A stretch of 64,000 nucleotides of DNA from Paraburkholderia adhaesiva (GCF_021390575.1 NZ_JAJEJQ010000001.1:1026001-1090000), one strand, 5' to 3'; positions 14,742-24,850 are shown, counted from the first letter of the stretch. Numbers and translations are program-made. Notes: generated by a model from the sequence alone, not told the origin.

Positions 14742-16534
14742 TGAATATGCCTAGCGCGGAATTCTCCACGTCGGTTTCCCCTACACCAAACGCAACACCC
14801 GAATCTGACCCTCAAGGCTCGAGCAGCCAGTCCATTGGCGCGACCGTGCTGATGAAGGCGCTCGCCGACGAGCAAGTCGAATTCATCTGGGGTTATCCCG
14901 GCGGCTCGGTACTCTACATCTACGACGAGCTGTACAAGCAGGACAAGATCGACCACATCCTCGTGCGCCACGAGCAGGCAGCCGTTCACGCGGCCGACGC
15001 CTATTCCCGCTCGACCGGCAAAGTTGGTGTGTGTCTCGTGACCTCGGGTCCCGGCGTCACCAATGCGGTGACCGGTATCGCGACGGCCTACACGGACTCG
15101 ATCCCGCTGGTCATCATCAGCGGTCAGGTGCCCACGGGCGCGATCGGCCAGGACGCATTCCAGGAATGCGACACGGTCGGCATCACGCGTCCCTGCGTCA
15201 AGCACAACTTCCTCGTGAAGGACGTGCGCGACCTCGCGGCAACCGTCAAAAAAGCTTTCTACATTGCGCGCACCGGCCGTCCCGGCCCCGTGCTGATCGA
15301 CATTCCGAAGGACGTGTCGAAGACGCCGTGCGCGTATGAACCGATCAAGAGCGTCTCGCTGCGCTCGTACAACCCGGTCACGAAGGGCCACTCGGGGCAG
15401 ATCCGCAAGGCGGTGCAACTGCTCCTGTCGGCCAAGCGTCCGTACATCTACACGGGCGGCGGCATCATCCTCGCGGATGCGTCGCGCGAACTGAACCAGT
15501 TCGCCGACCTGCTCGGCTACCCGGTGACGAACACGCTGATGGGCCTCGGCGGCTATCGCGCAAGCGACCGCAAGTTCCTCGGCATGCTCGGCATGCACGG
15601 CACGTACGAAGCAAACATGGCGATGCAGCATTGCGACGTGCTGATCGCGATCGGCGCGCGCTTCGACGACCGCGTGATCGGCGACCCGTCGCACTTCGCG
15701 TCGCGTCCGCGCAAGATCATTCACATCGACATCGACCCGTCGTCGATTTCGAAGCGCGTGAAGGTCGACATCCCCATCGTCGGCGACGTGAAGGAAGTGC
15801 TCAAGGAAATGATCGAGCAACTTCAGCACGCCGAGCACGGCCCCGACACCGAGGCGCTCGCCGACTGGTGGAAGGACATCGAAGGCTGGCGCGAGAAGAA
15901 CTGCCTGAAGTTCGACCGCGGTTCGGAGATCATCAAGCCGCAATACGTCGTCGAAAAGCTCTGGGAGCTGACGGGCGGCAACGCGTTCGTCTGCTCGGAC
16001 GTCGGCCAGCACCAGATGTGGGCCGCGCAGTTCTACCGCTTCAACCAGCCGCGCCGCTGGATCAACTCGGGCGGCCTCGGCACGATGGGCTTCGGCCTGC
16101 CGGCCGCGATGGGCGTGAAGATGGCGCACCCGGACGACGACGTCGTGTGTATCACGGGTGAAGGCTCGATCCAGATGTGCATTCAGGAGCTGTCGACCTG
16201 CAAGCAGTACGACACGCCCGTGAAGATCATCTCGCTCAACAACCGCTACCTCGGCATGGTTCGCCAGTGGCAGCAGATCGAATACAGCAAGCGCTATTCG
16301 CATTCGTACATGGATGCGCTGCCCGATTTCGTGAAGCTCGCCGAAGCGTACGGCCACGTGGGCATCCGCGTCGAAAAGACCGCGGAAGTCGAGCCCGCGC
16401 TCAAGGAAGCGCTGCGACTGAAGGACCGCACGGTGTTCCTCGATTTCCAGACCGACCCTTCCGAAAATGTCTGGCCGATGGTTCAGGCCGGCAAGGGCAT
16501 CACCGAGATGCTGCTCGGTTCGGAAGACCTGTAA
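14738..16534 (+). CDS. ilvI: Acetolactate synthase, catalytic (large) subunit
   Basis: 598-aa thiamine-diphosphate enzyme for the first common step of Val, Leu and Ile synthesis (pyruvate to acetolactate, or with 2-oxobutyrate to acetohydroxybutyrate). Three domains are present: the N-terminal TPP pyrimidine domain with the catalytic glutamate (LVRHEQAAVHAADAY), a central FAD domain (IGARFDDRVIGD), and the C-terminal TPP-pyrophosphate domain (GEGSIQMCIQEL with NNRYLGMVRQWQ). An N-terminal extension of ~30 residues is variable; ATG 14738 and 14741 are adjacent. It is followed by the regulatory subunit gene. The biosynthetic type is clear from the partner gene. Confidence 0.96.
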   Translation: MMNMPSAEFSTSVSPTPNATPESDPQGSSSQSIGATVLMKALADEQVEFIWGYPGGSVLYIYDELYKQDKIDHILVRHEQAAVHAADAYSRSTGKVGVCLVTSGPGVTNAVTGIATAYTDSIPLVIISGQVPTGAIGQDAFQECDTVGITRPCVKHNFLVKDVRDLAATVKKAFYIARTGRPGPVLIDIPKDVSKTPCAYEPIKSVSLRSYNPVTKGHSGQIRKAVQLLLSAKRPYIYTGGGIILADASRELNQFADLLGYPVTNTLMGLGGYRASDRKFLGMLGMHGTYEANMAMQHCDVLIAIGARFDDRVIGDPSHFASRPRKIIHIDIDPSSISKRVKVDIPIVGDVKEVLKEMIEQLQHAEHGPDTEALADWWKDIEGWREKNCLKFDRGSEIIKPQYVVEKLWELTGGNAFVCSDVGQHQMWAAQFYRFNQPRRWINSGGLGTMGFGLPAAMGVKMAHPDDDVVCITGEGSIQMCIQELSTCKQYDTPVKIISLNNRYLGMVRQWQQIEYSKRYSHSYMDALPDFVKLAEAYGHVGIRVEKTAEVEPALKEALRLKDRTVFLDFQTDPSENVWPMVQAGKGITEMLLGSEDL

Positions 16535-16644
16535 CGGTCATTGCACGCACCGCTTCGACCTCGCGCGGCGCGCGTCTCCACAAAAGGCGCGCGGATTCGC
16601 GGGGAAGGGCGGCGGCTCAAACTGGATAAATCGCGGAACACACC

Positions 16645-17136
16645 ATGAGACATATCATTTCCGTTTTGCTGGAAAACGAGCCGGGCGCGCTTTCGCGCGT
16701 GGTCGGCCTCTTCTCCGCACGCGGCTATAACATCGAAACCTTGACGGTGGCGCCGACCGAAGACCGTTCGCTGTCGCGCATGACCATCGTTTCCGTTGGC
16801 TCCGACGACGTGATCGAACAGATCACGAAACATCTGAACCGCCTGATCGAGGTGGTGAAAGTGGTTGACCTGACAGAGGGCGCCCACATCGAGCGTGAGC
16901 TGATGTTGATCAAGGTTAGGGCGGTCGGCAAGGAGCGTGAGGAGATGAAGCGACTGGCGGATATCTTCCGCGGCCGCATCATCGACGTCACCGAAAAGAC
17001 TTACACGATCGAACTGACGGGTGCGAGCGACAAGCTCGACGCGTTCATCGAGGCGATCGACGGCAGCGCGATTCTCGAAACCGTCCGTACCGGCGGTTCG
17101 GGCATCGGGCGCGGCGAACGCATTCTGAAGGTGTGA
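16645..17136 (+). CDS. ilvH: Acetolactate synthase, regulatory (small) subunit
   Basis: 163 aa, the same length as E. coli IlvH (called ilvN in some genomes). The N-terminal ACT domain starts with MRHIISVLLENEPGALSRV and contains the valine-binding loop region; the C-terminal part (REEMKRLADIFRGRIIDVT) stimulates the large subunit. It makes the enzyme sensitive to valine in well-studied relatives. It lies 110 nt after ilvI and 151 nt before ilvC on the same strand. Confidence 0.95.
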   Translation: MRHIISVLLENEPGALSRVVGLFSARGYNIETLTVAPTEDRSLSRMTIVSVGSDDVIEQITKHLNRLIEVVKVVDLTEGAHIERELMLIKVRAVGKEREEMKRLADIFRGRIIDVTEKTYTIELTGASDKLDAFIEAIDGSAILETVRTGGSGIGRGERILKV

Positions 17137-17245
17137 CGTCCGGTAGTATTCGCTACCATTCGTCAATTCAGATCGGCGATTGAATACCGGAAGCCTGCCG
17201 GGGCGCGGCGCAAATGCAGCGCCTCGTGCAGCAAAGAAACAGTAG

Positions 17246-18304
<1,059 letters not shown>

Positions 18305-18376
18305 TCTGGTGTCGATGCTCTGATCGCGCACGCGGCCGGTTTTGACCAGGGTCGCAGCGCGTCGGCATGTTCCAAT

Positions 18377-18414
18377 AAAAGCCGCCCAGGTGGGATGAAG
18401 CCTGGGCGGCTTTT
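18377..18414 (+). terminator. Rho-independent terminator of the ilv operon
   Basis: A 10-bp GC-rich stem (GCCGCCCAGG / CCTGGGCGGC) with a 10-nt loop is flanked by AAAA before and TTTT after. It lies directly after ilvC and before psd. Confidence 0.9.
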
Positions 18415-18452
18415 GCTATCCTACGGTTTTCAAAAATAACACCGACGCCACC

Positions 18453-19106
18453 ATGAATTACCCTCATCCGATCATTGCCCGCGAAGGCTGGCCGTTTATC
18501 GCCATTGCGGTCGTCGTGGCGCTCCTGATCCATGCAATCGCAGGGTTGGTCATCGCCTGGCCGTTCTGGCTGATCCTCATCTTCGTCGTCCAGTTCTTCC
18601 GCGATCCGGCGCGGCCGATTCCGCAAGAGCCCAATGCCGTGCTGTGCCCCGCCGACGGGCGCATCGTCGCCGTCGAGACCGCACACGATCCGTATGCAAA
18701 CCGTGAAGCGCTCAAGATCAGCGTGTTCATGAACGTGTTCAACGTCCACTCGCAGCGCTCGCCTGTCGATGGCGCCGTCGCCAAGGTCGAGTATTTTCCC
18801 GGCGCATATCTGAACGCCGCGATCGACAAGGCGTCCACCGAGAACGAGCGCAACGCCGTCGTCATCACCATGGCCGACGGCACGACCGTGACTTCGGTGC
18901 AGATCGCCGGGCTGATCGCGCGTCGGATTCTCTGCTACGTGCGCTCGGGCGAGCCGCTCTCGCGCGGCCAGCGCTACGGCTTCATCCGCTTTGGTTCGCG
19001 CGTCGACGTGTACCTGCCGTTGGGCAGCCGTCCGCGCGTGTCGATCGGCGAGAAGGTGTCAGCCTCGTCGACGATCCTCGCCGAACTGCAATCGCAATCG
19101 GCCTAA
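18453..19106 (+). CDS. psd: Phosphatidylserine decarboxylase proenzyme (short, psd-B type)
   Basis: 217-aa membrane-associated pyruvoyl enzyme that decarboxylates phosphatidylserine to phosphatidylethanolamine. Hydrophobic helices at about 13-47 anchor the N-terminus. The self-cleavage site is G181-S182 in [12 protein letters not shown]; the serine becomes the pyruvoyl group of the alpha chain. Other family motifs are [11 protein letters not shown] and [13 protein letters not shown]. It lies 11 nt upstream of pssA, which makes its substrate. Confidence 0.95.
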   Translation: MNYPHPIIAREGWPFIAIAVVVALLIHAIAGLVIAWPFWLILIFVVQFFRDPARPIPQEPNAVLCPADGRIVAVETAHDPYANREALKISVFMNVFNVHSQRSPVDGAVAKVEYFPGAYLNAAIDKASTENERNAVVITMADGTTVTSVQIAGLIARRILCYVRSGEPLSRGQRYGFIRFGSRVDVYLPLGSRPRVSIGEKVSASSTILAELQSQSA

Positions 19107-19117
19107 GGAGGGAAGCG

Positions 19118-19993
19118 ATGGCCGGATTCAAACCGCGTCGTCCCCGCAATGCGCCCGGCGGTCCGCTGCCGCGGCCGTTTCGACGTAACAAGTCGGTGGC
19201 GGAGCCCGTGGGCGCGGTCGCGAACCGCCGTGCTGCGCGCCAGCAGTTCCTCAGAAAGCGCGGCATCTATCTGCTGCCCAACGCGTTCACGACCGCCGCG
19301 CTGTTCTGTGGCTTTTTCGCCGTCGTGCAGGCCATGAATGTGCGCTTCGAGGTCGCGGCGATCGCGATCTTCGTCGCGATGGTGCTCGACGGCATGGACG
19401 GGCGCGTCGCGCGGATGACGCATTCCCAGAGCGCGTTCGGCGAGCAGTTCGACAGCCTCTCGGACATGGTGTCGTTCGGTGTTGCGCCCGCGCTCGTGAT
19501 GTACGAGTGGATCCTCAAGGATCTGGGGCGCTGGGGCTGGCTCGCCGCGTTCGTCTACTGCTCGGGTGCGGCGCTGCGGCTTGCGCGTTTTAATACGAAC
19601 ATCGGCGTGGTCGACAAGCGCTTCTTCCAGGGCCTGCCGAGCCCCGCGGCGGCGGCGCTGATCGCGGGCTTCGTCTGGCTAGCCACCGATAACCGCGTGC
19701 CCGTCAAGCTCGCGTGGTTGCCGTGGATCGCGTTCGTGCTGACGATCTACGCAGGCGTGACGATGGTGTCGAACGCGCCGTTCTACAGCGGCAAGGCGCT
19801 CGACGTGCGCCATCGCGTGCCGTTCGCGGCGACGCTGCTCGTGGTGGTGGCGTTCGTGCTTGTTTCGTCGGATCCGCCGCTCATGCTGTTCGGCCTGTTC
19901 GTCCTCTACGGCCTCTCGGGCTACATCTTCTGGGCTTACCAGGCGATGCGCGGCCGTGGCAATCCCGCGCGTTCGTTGCCGCGCGAGCGGTAG
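19118..19993 (+). CDS. pssA: CDP-diacylglycerol-serine O-phosphatidyltransferase
   Basis: 291-aa integral membrane enzyme of the CDP-alcohol phosphatidyltransferase family; it makes phosphatidylserine. The full catalytic motif D-G-x2-A-R-x8-G-x3-D-x3-D is present at residues 94-116 (DGRVAR ... G108 ... D112 ... D116). Several hydrophobic segments follow. An AAGGAGG site lies just upstream of the ATG. Together with psd it provides PE synthesis. Confidence 0.95.
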   Translation: MAGFKPRRPRNAPGGPLPRPFRRNKSVAEPVGAVANRRAARQQFLRKRGIYLLPNAFTTAALFCGFFAVVQAMNVRFEVAAIAIFVAMVLDGMDGRVARMTHSQSAFGEQFDSLSDMVSFGVAPALVMYEWILKDLGRWGWLAAFVYCSGAALRLARFNTNIGVVDKRFFQGLPSPAAAALIAGFVWLATDNRVPVKLAWLPWIAFVLTIYAGVTMVSNAPFYSGKALDVRHRVPFAATLLVVVAFVLVSSDPPLMLFGLFVLYGLSGYIFWAYQAMRGRGNPARSLPRER

Positions 19994-20033
19994 CGGCAAG
20001 TTTTCGGCGCGTCGCTACGCGCCATGCTCCCTG

Positions 20034-20065
20034 GGGGCCGCTTGCATGCGGCCCCTTTCTTTTTT
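20034..20065 (+). terminator. Rho-independent terminator after psd-pssA
   Basis: GGGGCCGC / GCGGCCCC form a perfect 8-bp stem with a 6-nt loop (TTGCAT), followed by TTTCTTTTTT. It separates psd-pssA from the leuA leader. Confidence 0.88.
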
Positions 20066-20116
20066 GCCCTGCGCGCCGGGGCGGTGAGGGCACTGGCCGC
20101 TTCACGGTCACGCCGA

Positions 20117-20145
20117 TTGCGCTATCGGCAGAATCCGGCTATAGT
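20117..20145 (+). promoter_or_regulatory. Putative leuA promoter
   Basis: TTGCGC (20117-20122), a 17-nt spacer and TATAGT (20140-20145) form a plausible sigma70 promoter. The -35 box lies within the dyad GCCGAT-N6-ATCGGC (20112-20129), a possible operator. Transcription would start close to 20152, right at the leader-peptide region. Confidence 0.5.
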
Positions 20146-20164
20146 CGGCCACATGGAAACGACC

Positions 20165-20236
20165 ATGTTCTCCCTCCTTTCTCTTCTAGCCGGTGCGCCG
20201 CTACGCGCGCTAGCACTAGCGCGCCTGCCGCGCTGA
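20165..20236 (+). CDS. leuL: Leucine-rich leader peptide upstream of leuA
   Basis: A 23-codon frame (ATG 20165; an in-frame ATG at 20153 would give 27) encodes [20 protein letters not shown] and three further residues. Eight or more leucines include four CTA codons (20186, 20201, 20210, 20216), a rare leucine codon in this GC-rich genome. It lies between the promoter and leuA, about 106 nt before the leuA start. A GGAA sits 6 nt before ATG 20165. These are the hallmarks of an amino-acid attenuation leader; no gene product function beyond ribosome stalling is expected. Confidence 0.75.
   Translation: MFSLLSLLAGAPLRALALARLPR
20205..20224 (+). other. Perfect hairpin within the leuA leader peptide frame
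   Basis: GCGCGCTAG-CA-CTAGCGCGC is a perfect 9-bp inverted repeat that contains two of the four CTA leucine codons. A ribosome stalled on those codons would keep it open, as expected for the first segment of an attenuator. A second dyad (CGCCA acgg TGGCG) lies near 20276-20289. A classical terminator stem directly before the TTTTT near 20308 was not found. Confidence 0.6.
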
Positions 20237-20342
20237 TCTCGCTCGCCCTCCGTCTGCTTCGTTCATTGTCAGCGTCGCCAACGGTGGCGCGAACACCCGA
20301 ACTCCGTTTTTAGACACTGAACAAGCCCCCTGGAGACCCGAA

Positions 20343-21893
20343 ATGGCAGCAGACAAGCTCATCATCTTCGATACGACGTTGCGTGACGGCGAGCAGTCGC
20401 CCGGTGCGTCGATGACGAAGGAAGAGAAGATCCGCATCGCGAAGCAGCTGGAGCGCATGAAGGTCGACGTGATCGAGGCGGGCTTCGCGGCCAGCTCGAA
20501 TGGCGACTTCGACGCGATCCACACGATCGCCGGCATGATCAAGGACAGCACGATCTGCTCGCTCGCCCGCGCGAACGACAAGGACATCCAGCGTGCCGCC
20601 GATGCCCTGAAGCCCGCCGATCACTTCCGCATTCACACGTTCATCGCGACCTCTCCGCTGCATATGGAGAAGAAGCTGCGCATGTCGCCCGAGCAGGTGC
20701 TCGAGCAGGCGAAGCTGGCGGTGCGCTTCGCGCGCAAGTTCACGAACGACGTGGAATTCTCGCCGGAAGACGGCAGCCGCTCGGATCTCGACTTCCTGTG
20801 CCGCGTGCTCGAAGCCGTCATCAACGAAGGCGCGACCACGATCAACATCGCCGATACGGTCGGCTACGGCGTTCCCGAGTTGTACGGCAACCTCGTGAAG
20901 ACGCTGCGCGAGCGCATTCCGAACTCCGACAAGGCTGTCTTCTCGGTGCACTGCCATAACGACCTCGGCATGGCGGTCGCGAACTCGCTGGCGGGTGTGC
21001 AGATCGGCGGCGCGCGTCAGGTCGAATGCACGATCAACGGTCTCGGCGAGCGCGCGGGCAACACGTCGCTCGAAGAAATCGTGATGGCCGTGAAGACCCG
21101 CAAAGACTACTTCGGGCTCGACCTCGGCATCGATACCACGCAGATCGTGCCGGCCTCGAAGCTCGTTTCGCAGATCACCGGTTTCGTCGTGCAGCCGAAC
21201 AAGGCCGTGGTGGGCGCTAACGCCTTTGCACACGCGTCGGGCATTCATCAGGACGGCGTCCTCAAGGCGCGCGACACCTATGAAATCATGCGCGCGGAAG
21301 ACGTGGGCTGGAGCGCGAACAAGATCGTGCTCGGCAAGCTCTCGGGCCGCAACGCGTTCAAGCAGCGCCTGCAGGAACTGGGCATCGCACTCGACAGCGA
21401 AGCCGAACTGAACCAGGCGTTCGCGCGCTTCAAAGAACTCGCTGACCGCAAGGCCGAGATTTTCGACGAGGACATCATTGCGATCGTCACCGAGGAATCG
21501 GCACAAGCGCAGGAGAAGGAACACTACAAGTTCATCTCGCTCGCGCAGCACTCGGAGACGGGTGAGCGTCCGCACGCACGCATCGTGTTCTCGGCCGACG
21601 GCAAGGAAGTGACCGGCGAAGCCGCGGGTAACGGCCCGGTCGATGCGACGCTCAACGCCATCGAAACCGAAGTGGGCAGCGGCTCGGAACTGCTGCTTTA
21701 TTCGGTGAACGCAATTACCACCGGCACGCAGGCGCAGGGCGAAGTGACGGTGCGTCTGTCCAAGGCGGGGCGCATCGTGAACGGCGTGGGCACCGATCCG
21801 GACATTGTCGCCGCGTCGGCGAAGGCGTATATCTCGGCGCTGAACAAGCTGTACTCGGCCGATAGCGACAAGCTCAATCCGCAGCGTTCGTAA
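20343..21893 (+). CDS. leuA: 2-isopropylmalate synthase
   Basis: 516-aa enzyme for the first committed step of leucine synthesis (2-oxoisovalerate plus acetyl-CoA). The TIM-barrel start has [14 protein letters not shown], with the metal-binding [16 protein letters not shown] and the [11 protein letters not shown] segment. The C-terminal ~120 residues form the LeuA allosteric domain that binds leucine. The length matches the proteobacterial type. Expression is probably controlled by the leucine-rich leader upstream. Confidence 0.97.
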   Translation: MAADKLIIFDTTLRDGEQSPGASMTKEEKIRIAKQLERMKVDVIEAGFAASSNGDFDAIHTIAGMIKDSTICSLARANDKDIQRAADALKPADHFRIHTFIATSPLHMEKKLRMSPEQVLEQAKLAVRFARKFTNDVEFSPEDGSRSDLDFLCRVLEAVINEGATTINIADTVGYGVPELYGNLVKTLRERIPNSDKAVFSVHCHNDLGMAVANSLAGVQIGGARQVECTINGLGERAGNTSLEEIVMAVKTRKDYFGLDLGIDTTQIVPASKLVSQITGFVVQPNKAVVGANAFAHASGIHQDGVLKARDTYEIMRAEDVGWSANKIVLGKLSGRNAFKQRLQELGIALDSEAELNQAFARFKELADRKAEIFDEDIIAIVTEESAQAQEKEHYKFISLAQHSETGERPHARIVFSADGKEVTGEAAGNGPVDATLNAIETEVGSGSELLLYSVNAITTGTQAQGEVTVRLSKAGRIVNGVGTDPDIVAASAKAYISALNKLYSADSDKLNPQRS

Positions 21894-21912
21894 TCGACGG
21901 ACCGTAGAAGGC

Positions 21913-21946
21913 AAAACCCCCGCGTGTGCAACGTGCGGGGGTTTTT
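21913..21946 (+). terminator. Rho-independent terminator of leuA
   Basis: ACCCCCGC / GCGGGGGT form an 8-bp stem flanked by AAA and TTTTT, 20 nt after the leuA stop. Confidence 0.9.
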
Positions 21947-22006
21947 GTCTTTTGGCACGGATGACGCGCGTTGTTCAGCGCGTTGCGCAGATTCGCGCGG
22001 CAAGGA

Positions 22007-22549
22007 TCAGAACATGTGCCGACGATCCGGATCGTGCAGCGGATCAGGCGTCTTCTGCGTGAGACGCAGGATGCCGTCGTTGTCGAAGTAGAAGCTGTAA
22101 AGCATGTACCAGACGCCGACGTCCATATAGCGATAGGTCCATACCTCGCGCTGCATCAGCGGGAAATACGAGGTTTCCATCGGACGGCCGAAGTTCACGA
22201 GCACGTCGGCGCGCGTCCACTTGCCGATCTCGGCGCGATAGAACTCGTTCGTGTCCAGCACCTGGCGCACGTTGACGACTTTGCCGTGCGCGTCGATGTC
22301 GGCGGCGACGGTGGTTTCGCCCATCGGCTGAGTTGGCCACATCAGGCGCTTGCCGCCGTCGGGCAGATCGTAGACCTCGCGCGGCTGGCCGAAGCGCGCG
22401 ATGACGGCCTCTCCATCGTCGCCCGCGTGGAATTGAGTCCACGGCTGCGCGCAGCCGGCGAGCGCGAGGGCACCGAGGCCCGTTATCAGCACGCGGCGCG
22501 CACCGCGCGGCAGGCGGAATGCAATGGCAGTAGTAAGGCGGTTGAGCAT
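22007..22549 (-). CDS. Outer membrane-type lipoprotein, BamE/SmpA-like fold possible
   Basis: 180 aa with a type II signal peptide: a basic N-terminus, a hydrophobic core and a lipobox LALAGC (Cys about residue 34). The mature part has repeated G-x-P turns (ARFGQPREVYDLPDGGKR, VNFGRPMETSYFPLM), the pattern seen in small outer membrane assembly lipoproteins such as BamE, but this assignment is only structural resemblance. The start at 22549 is preceded by GGGAGA. It is the only minus-strand gene between ilv and nuo. The long frame continuing beyond the start is antisense to the binding protein gene and is not coding. Confidence 0.82.
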   Translation of the reverse strand: MLNRLTTAIAFRLPRGARRVLITGLGALALAGCAQPWTQFHAGDDGEAVIARFGQPREVYDLPDGGKRLMWPTQPMGETTVAADIDAHGKVVNVRQVLDTNEFYRAEIGKWTRADVLVNFGRPMETSYFPLMQREVWTYRYMDVGVWYMLYSFYFDNDGILRLTQKTPDPLHDPDRRHMF

Positions 22550-22699
22550 GGAGTCTCCCGATGACGCCATTATTGTCCGACCGGTATTTTGACATGCGGA
22601 GTGCCACATGGGACGAGGTCGCTGGCGGGCTTGCGGTTGCGGCGTCTGCCGCCCTATGATCCGCGCTTCAGGCGTCAGTGGGAACAAAAGGAACAAGGC

Positions 22700-24004
22700 A
22701 TGAAGGCACGAATTACCCGCGCGGTGGCAGCCGTGCTGCAGTCGCTTGCGCTCGGGGCAGCGATCGCTTCTGGCGCGTGGGTTCAGGTTGCGCAGGCGCA
22801 GGCTAGCAAGCCGGCAGGTGCGCCGATCCAGCTCGCGCTGATCGAGGGCATGTCGGGTCCGTTCGCGGACGCGGGCGCGGCGGTGGAGCGCAACTTGCGT
22901 CTCGGTGTTGAACGCGTCAACGCGCGCGGCGGCGTGACGCTGCGCGATGGGCGCCATCCGCTCGAACTCGTCGTGCTCGACAGTAAAGGCAGCACCGAGG
23001 CGGCACTGATGCAACTGCGCGCCGCCGCAGACCGCCATATCGGTTTCATCCTGCAGGGTAATGGTTCGGCGGTGGCGGCGGCTCTCGTGACGGCGATCGA
23101 ACGCCAGAACGCGCGCGAGCCCGATAACCGCGAGGTGTTCCTCAACTATTCCGCCGACGACCCCGCACTCACCGGCGCGAACTGCAGTTTCTGGCACTTC
23201 CGCTTCGATGCCCACGCGGGTATGCGTATGGACGCACTCGCGGATGTGATCGGTGCCGATCAGTCGGTCAAGAAGGTGTACCTGCTGAATCAGGATTACA
23301 GCTTCGGCCATGACGTGAGCACGCTTGCGCGGGCGACGCTGGCGAGCCGCCGCCCGGATATCGCCGTGGTCGGCGACGAGTTTCATCCGGTCGGCCGGGT
23401 GAAGGACTTCGCGCCCTATATCGCGAAGATTCGCGCTTCCGGTGCCGATGCCGTGATTACCGGCAACTGGGGCAGCGATCTCTCGCTGCTCGTGAAGTCT
23501 GCACGCGAGCAGGGGCTCGATACGAAGTTCTATACGTTCTATGGCAATAGCCTTGGTGCGCCGGCGGCACTCGGCGATGCGGGCGTCAAACGTGTGATTG
23601 CCGTTGCGGAATGGCATCCGAACGCAGGTGGCGCGGCCTCTGATGCGTGGTACGCGGCCTTTCGCGCACGCTATCCTGCGCCGCAGGACGACTATCCGGT
23701 GCTGCGCATGGAAATGCTCGTCGAAATGCTGGCGCAGGCGATGACCGCCGCCGGTTCGGCCGATCCGACTGCAGTGGCGAAGGCATTGGAGGGCATGCGC
23801 TTCGACAACGGCTTCCATCCGATGTGGATGCGCGTCGACGATCATCAGGTGATCCAGCCCCTTTACGTGATGCAGATGGACAAGGCGGGCACACCCGGCG
23901 TGCGTCACGACAACGAAGGGTCGGGCTACGGCTTTCGAACGGTGCTGGAACTGTCGCCACAAAGCACCGTGCCAGCTACGGTCTGCCGCATGAAGCGGCC
24001 GTGA
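22700..24004 (+). CDS. ABC transporter substrate-binding protein (LivK/branched-chain family)
   Basis: 434 aa with a Sec signal peptide ending near AQAQA (about residue 35). The mature part is a type I periplasmic binding protein, starting PIQLALIEGMSGPFADAGAA. The start at 22700 was set at the ATG giving MKARITRAVAAVLQ; upstream frame residues do not look like a signal peptide. No permease or ATPase gene is adjacent, so it is an orphan binding protein or works with a transporter elsewhere. The ligand is unknown. Confidence 0.9.
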   Translation: MKARITRAVAAVLQSLALGAAIASGAWVQVAQAQASKPAGAPIQLALIEGMSGPFADAGAAVERNLRLGVERVNARGGVTLRDGRHPLELVVLDSKGSTEAALMQLRAAADRHIGFILQGNGSAVAAALVTAIERQNAREPDNREVFLNYSADDPALTGANCSFWHFRFDAHAGMRMDALADVIGADQSVKKVYLLNQDYSFGHDVSTLARATLASRRPDIAVVGDEFHPVGRVKDFAPYIAKIRASGADAVITGNWGSDLSLLVKSAREQGLDTKFYTFYGNSLGAPAALGDAGVKRVIAVAEWHPNAGGAASDAWYAAFRARYPAPQDDYPVLRMEMLVEMLAQAMTAAGSADPTAVAKALEGMRFDNGFHPMWMRVDDHQVIQPLYVMQMDKAGTPGVRHDNEGSGYGFRTVLELSPQSTVPATVCRMKRP

Positions 24005-24148
24005 CGGCAGCGGGCATCGACGGGGCGGGGCGCTTACCCACGACGGACGGCCCCGTCGTGCGAGGATGTACACCCGGGGGGTGCCCCGGCCCGTGCCCGA
24101 GGTTCTACCGGCCTTCCCGCGACCCGGATCCTCGCCACCAGCCCCCGG

Positions 24149-24177
24149 TTCGCCGCGAATCGGCTCTGTGCTACAAT
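24149..24177 (+). promoter_or_regulatory. Putative rpsO promoter
   Basis: TTCGCC (24149-24154), a 17-nt spacer and TACAAT (24172-24177) form a sigma70-like promoter with a good -10 and a weak -35. The predicted leader is about 65 nt and contains a small CACGG/CCGTG stem (near 24201-24218) just ahead of the rpsO ribosome site. Confidence 0.5.
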
Positions 24178-24247
24178 ACGCGCTTCGTTGTAACCCACGG
24201 CACGGCCTTTCTTCCGTGACCGCCCGTTAGCTTTATAGGAAAAGCAA

Positions 24248-24517
24248 ATGTCCGTAGCAGATATCAAGAAGTCCGACATCGTCGCGCAATTCGCGCGCGG
24301 CACCGGCGACACGGGTTCGCCCGAAGTTCAGGTTGCACTCCTGACGTCGCGTATCAACGAACTGACCGGCCACTTCAAGTCGCACGCGAAGGATCACCAC
24401 AGCCGCCGCGGTCTGCTGCGCATGGTGAGCCGCCGTCGTAAGCTCCTCGACTACCTGAAGGGCAAGGACGCTGATCGTTACCGCGCGCTGATCGAGAAGC
24501 TGGGTCTGCGCAAGTAA
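24248..24517 (+). CDS. rpsO: 30S ribosomal protein S15
   Basis: 89-aa primary 16S rRNA-binding protein. Typical residues are [20 protein letters not shown] and [20 protein letters not shown]. It is followed by a terminator and then pnp, the common rpsO-pnp arrangement. S15 often regulates its own mRNA; the leader stem above could serve in this. Confidence 0.97.
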   Translation: MSVADIKKSDIVAQFARGTGDTGSPEVQVALLTSRINELTGHFKSHAKDHHSRRGLLRMVSRRRKLLDYLKGKDADRYRALIEKLGLRK

Positions 24518-24537
24518 CCGGAAGGTCTTCCAGCAAG

Positions 24538-24577
24538 ATGCCTGTGTCAGTTCCGCTGATGCAGGCATTTTGTTTTT
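24538..24577 (+). terminator. Rho-independent terminator of rpsO
   Basis: ATGCCTG pairs with CAGGCAT, and inside the loop TCAG pairs with CTGA, extending the stem; TTTTGTTTTT follows. As in other proteobacteria, some transcripts may read through to pnp. Confidence 0.85.
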
Positions 24578-24689
24578 GAACGGTGCGCTTCGCACGAGGC
24601 GTACCGCATAAGCGGCACAATGCAGCAACTGTCGTACGTGTAAGCAAGCGCAGTATCAGCCAGGCCAGCCACGGGGCAGAGCTTTGTGT

Positions 24690-24751
24690 CATTCCAGCGG
24701 ATCGCGCGTCAGCGCACCATCAGCGCACATCGAGCGCGATTCGCTGGAATG
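24690..24751 (+). other. Long stem-loop in the pnp leader (likely RNase III/PNPase autoregulation element)
   Basis: CATTCCAGCG-G-ATCGCGC (24690-24707) pairs with GCGCGAT-T-CGCTGGAATG (24734-24751): 17 Watson-Crick pairs plus one G-U in the RNA, giving an unbroken 18-bp stem with a 26-nt loop. It lies 99 nt before the pnp start. In E. coli a double-stranded pnp leader is cut by RNase III and then degraded by PNPase itself to repress pnp. Function here is inferred from position and length. Confidence 0.75.
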
Positions 24752-24800
24752 GCATAACACTCCTCTTCCTGCGTGGCGACGGTCCAAGTATTGCCGTGTC

Positions 24801-24817
24801 GCGCGCCAATGGCGCGC
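24801..24817 (+). other. Second small hairpin in the pnp leader
   Basis: GCGCGCC-aat-GGCGCGC is a perfect 7-bp stem with a 3-nt loop, 17 nt before the AAGGAG ribosome site of pnp (24835-24840). It may affect pnp translation. Confidence 0.5.
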
Positions 24818-24850
24818 AACGCATAACAATGAGTAAGGAGTGACTTGACC

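Noticed and set aside
22550..24073. Long minus-strand extension of the lipoprotein frame
   Set aside because: It is antisense to the binding-protein gene; the lipoprotein has a clear signal peptide and GGGAGA at its own ATG (22549).
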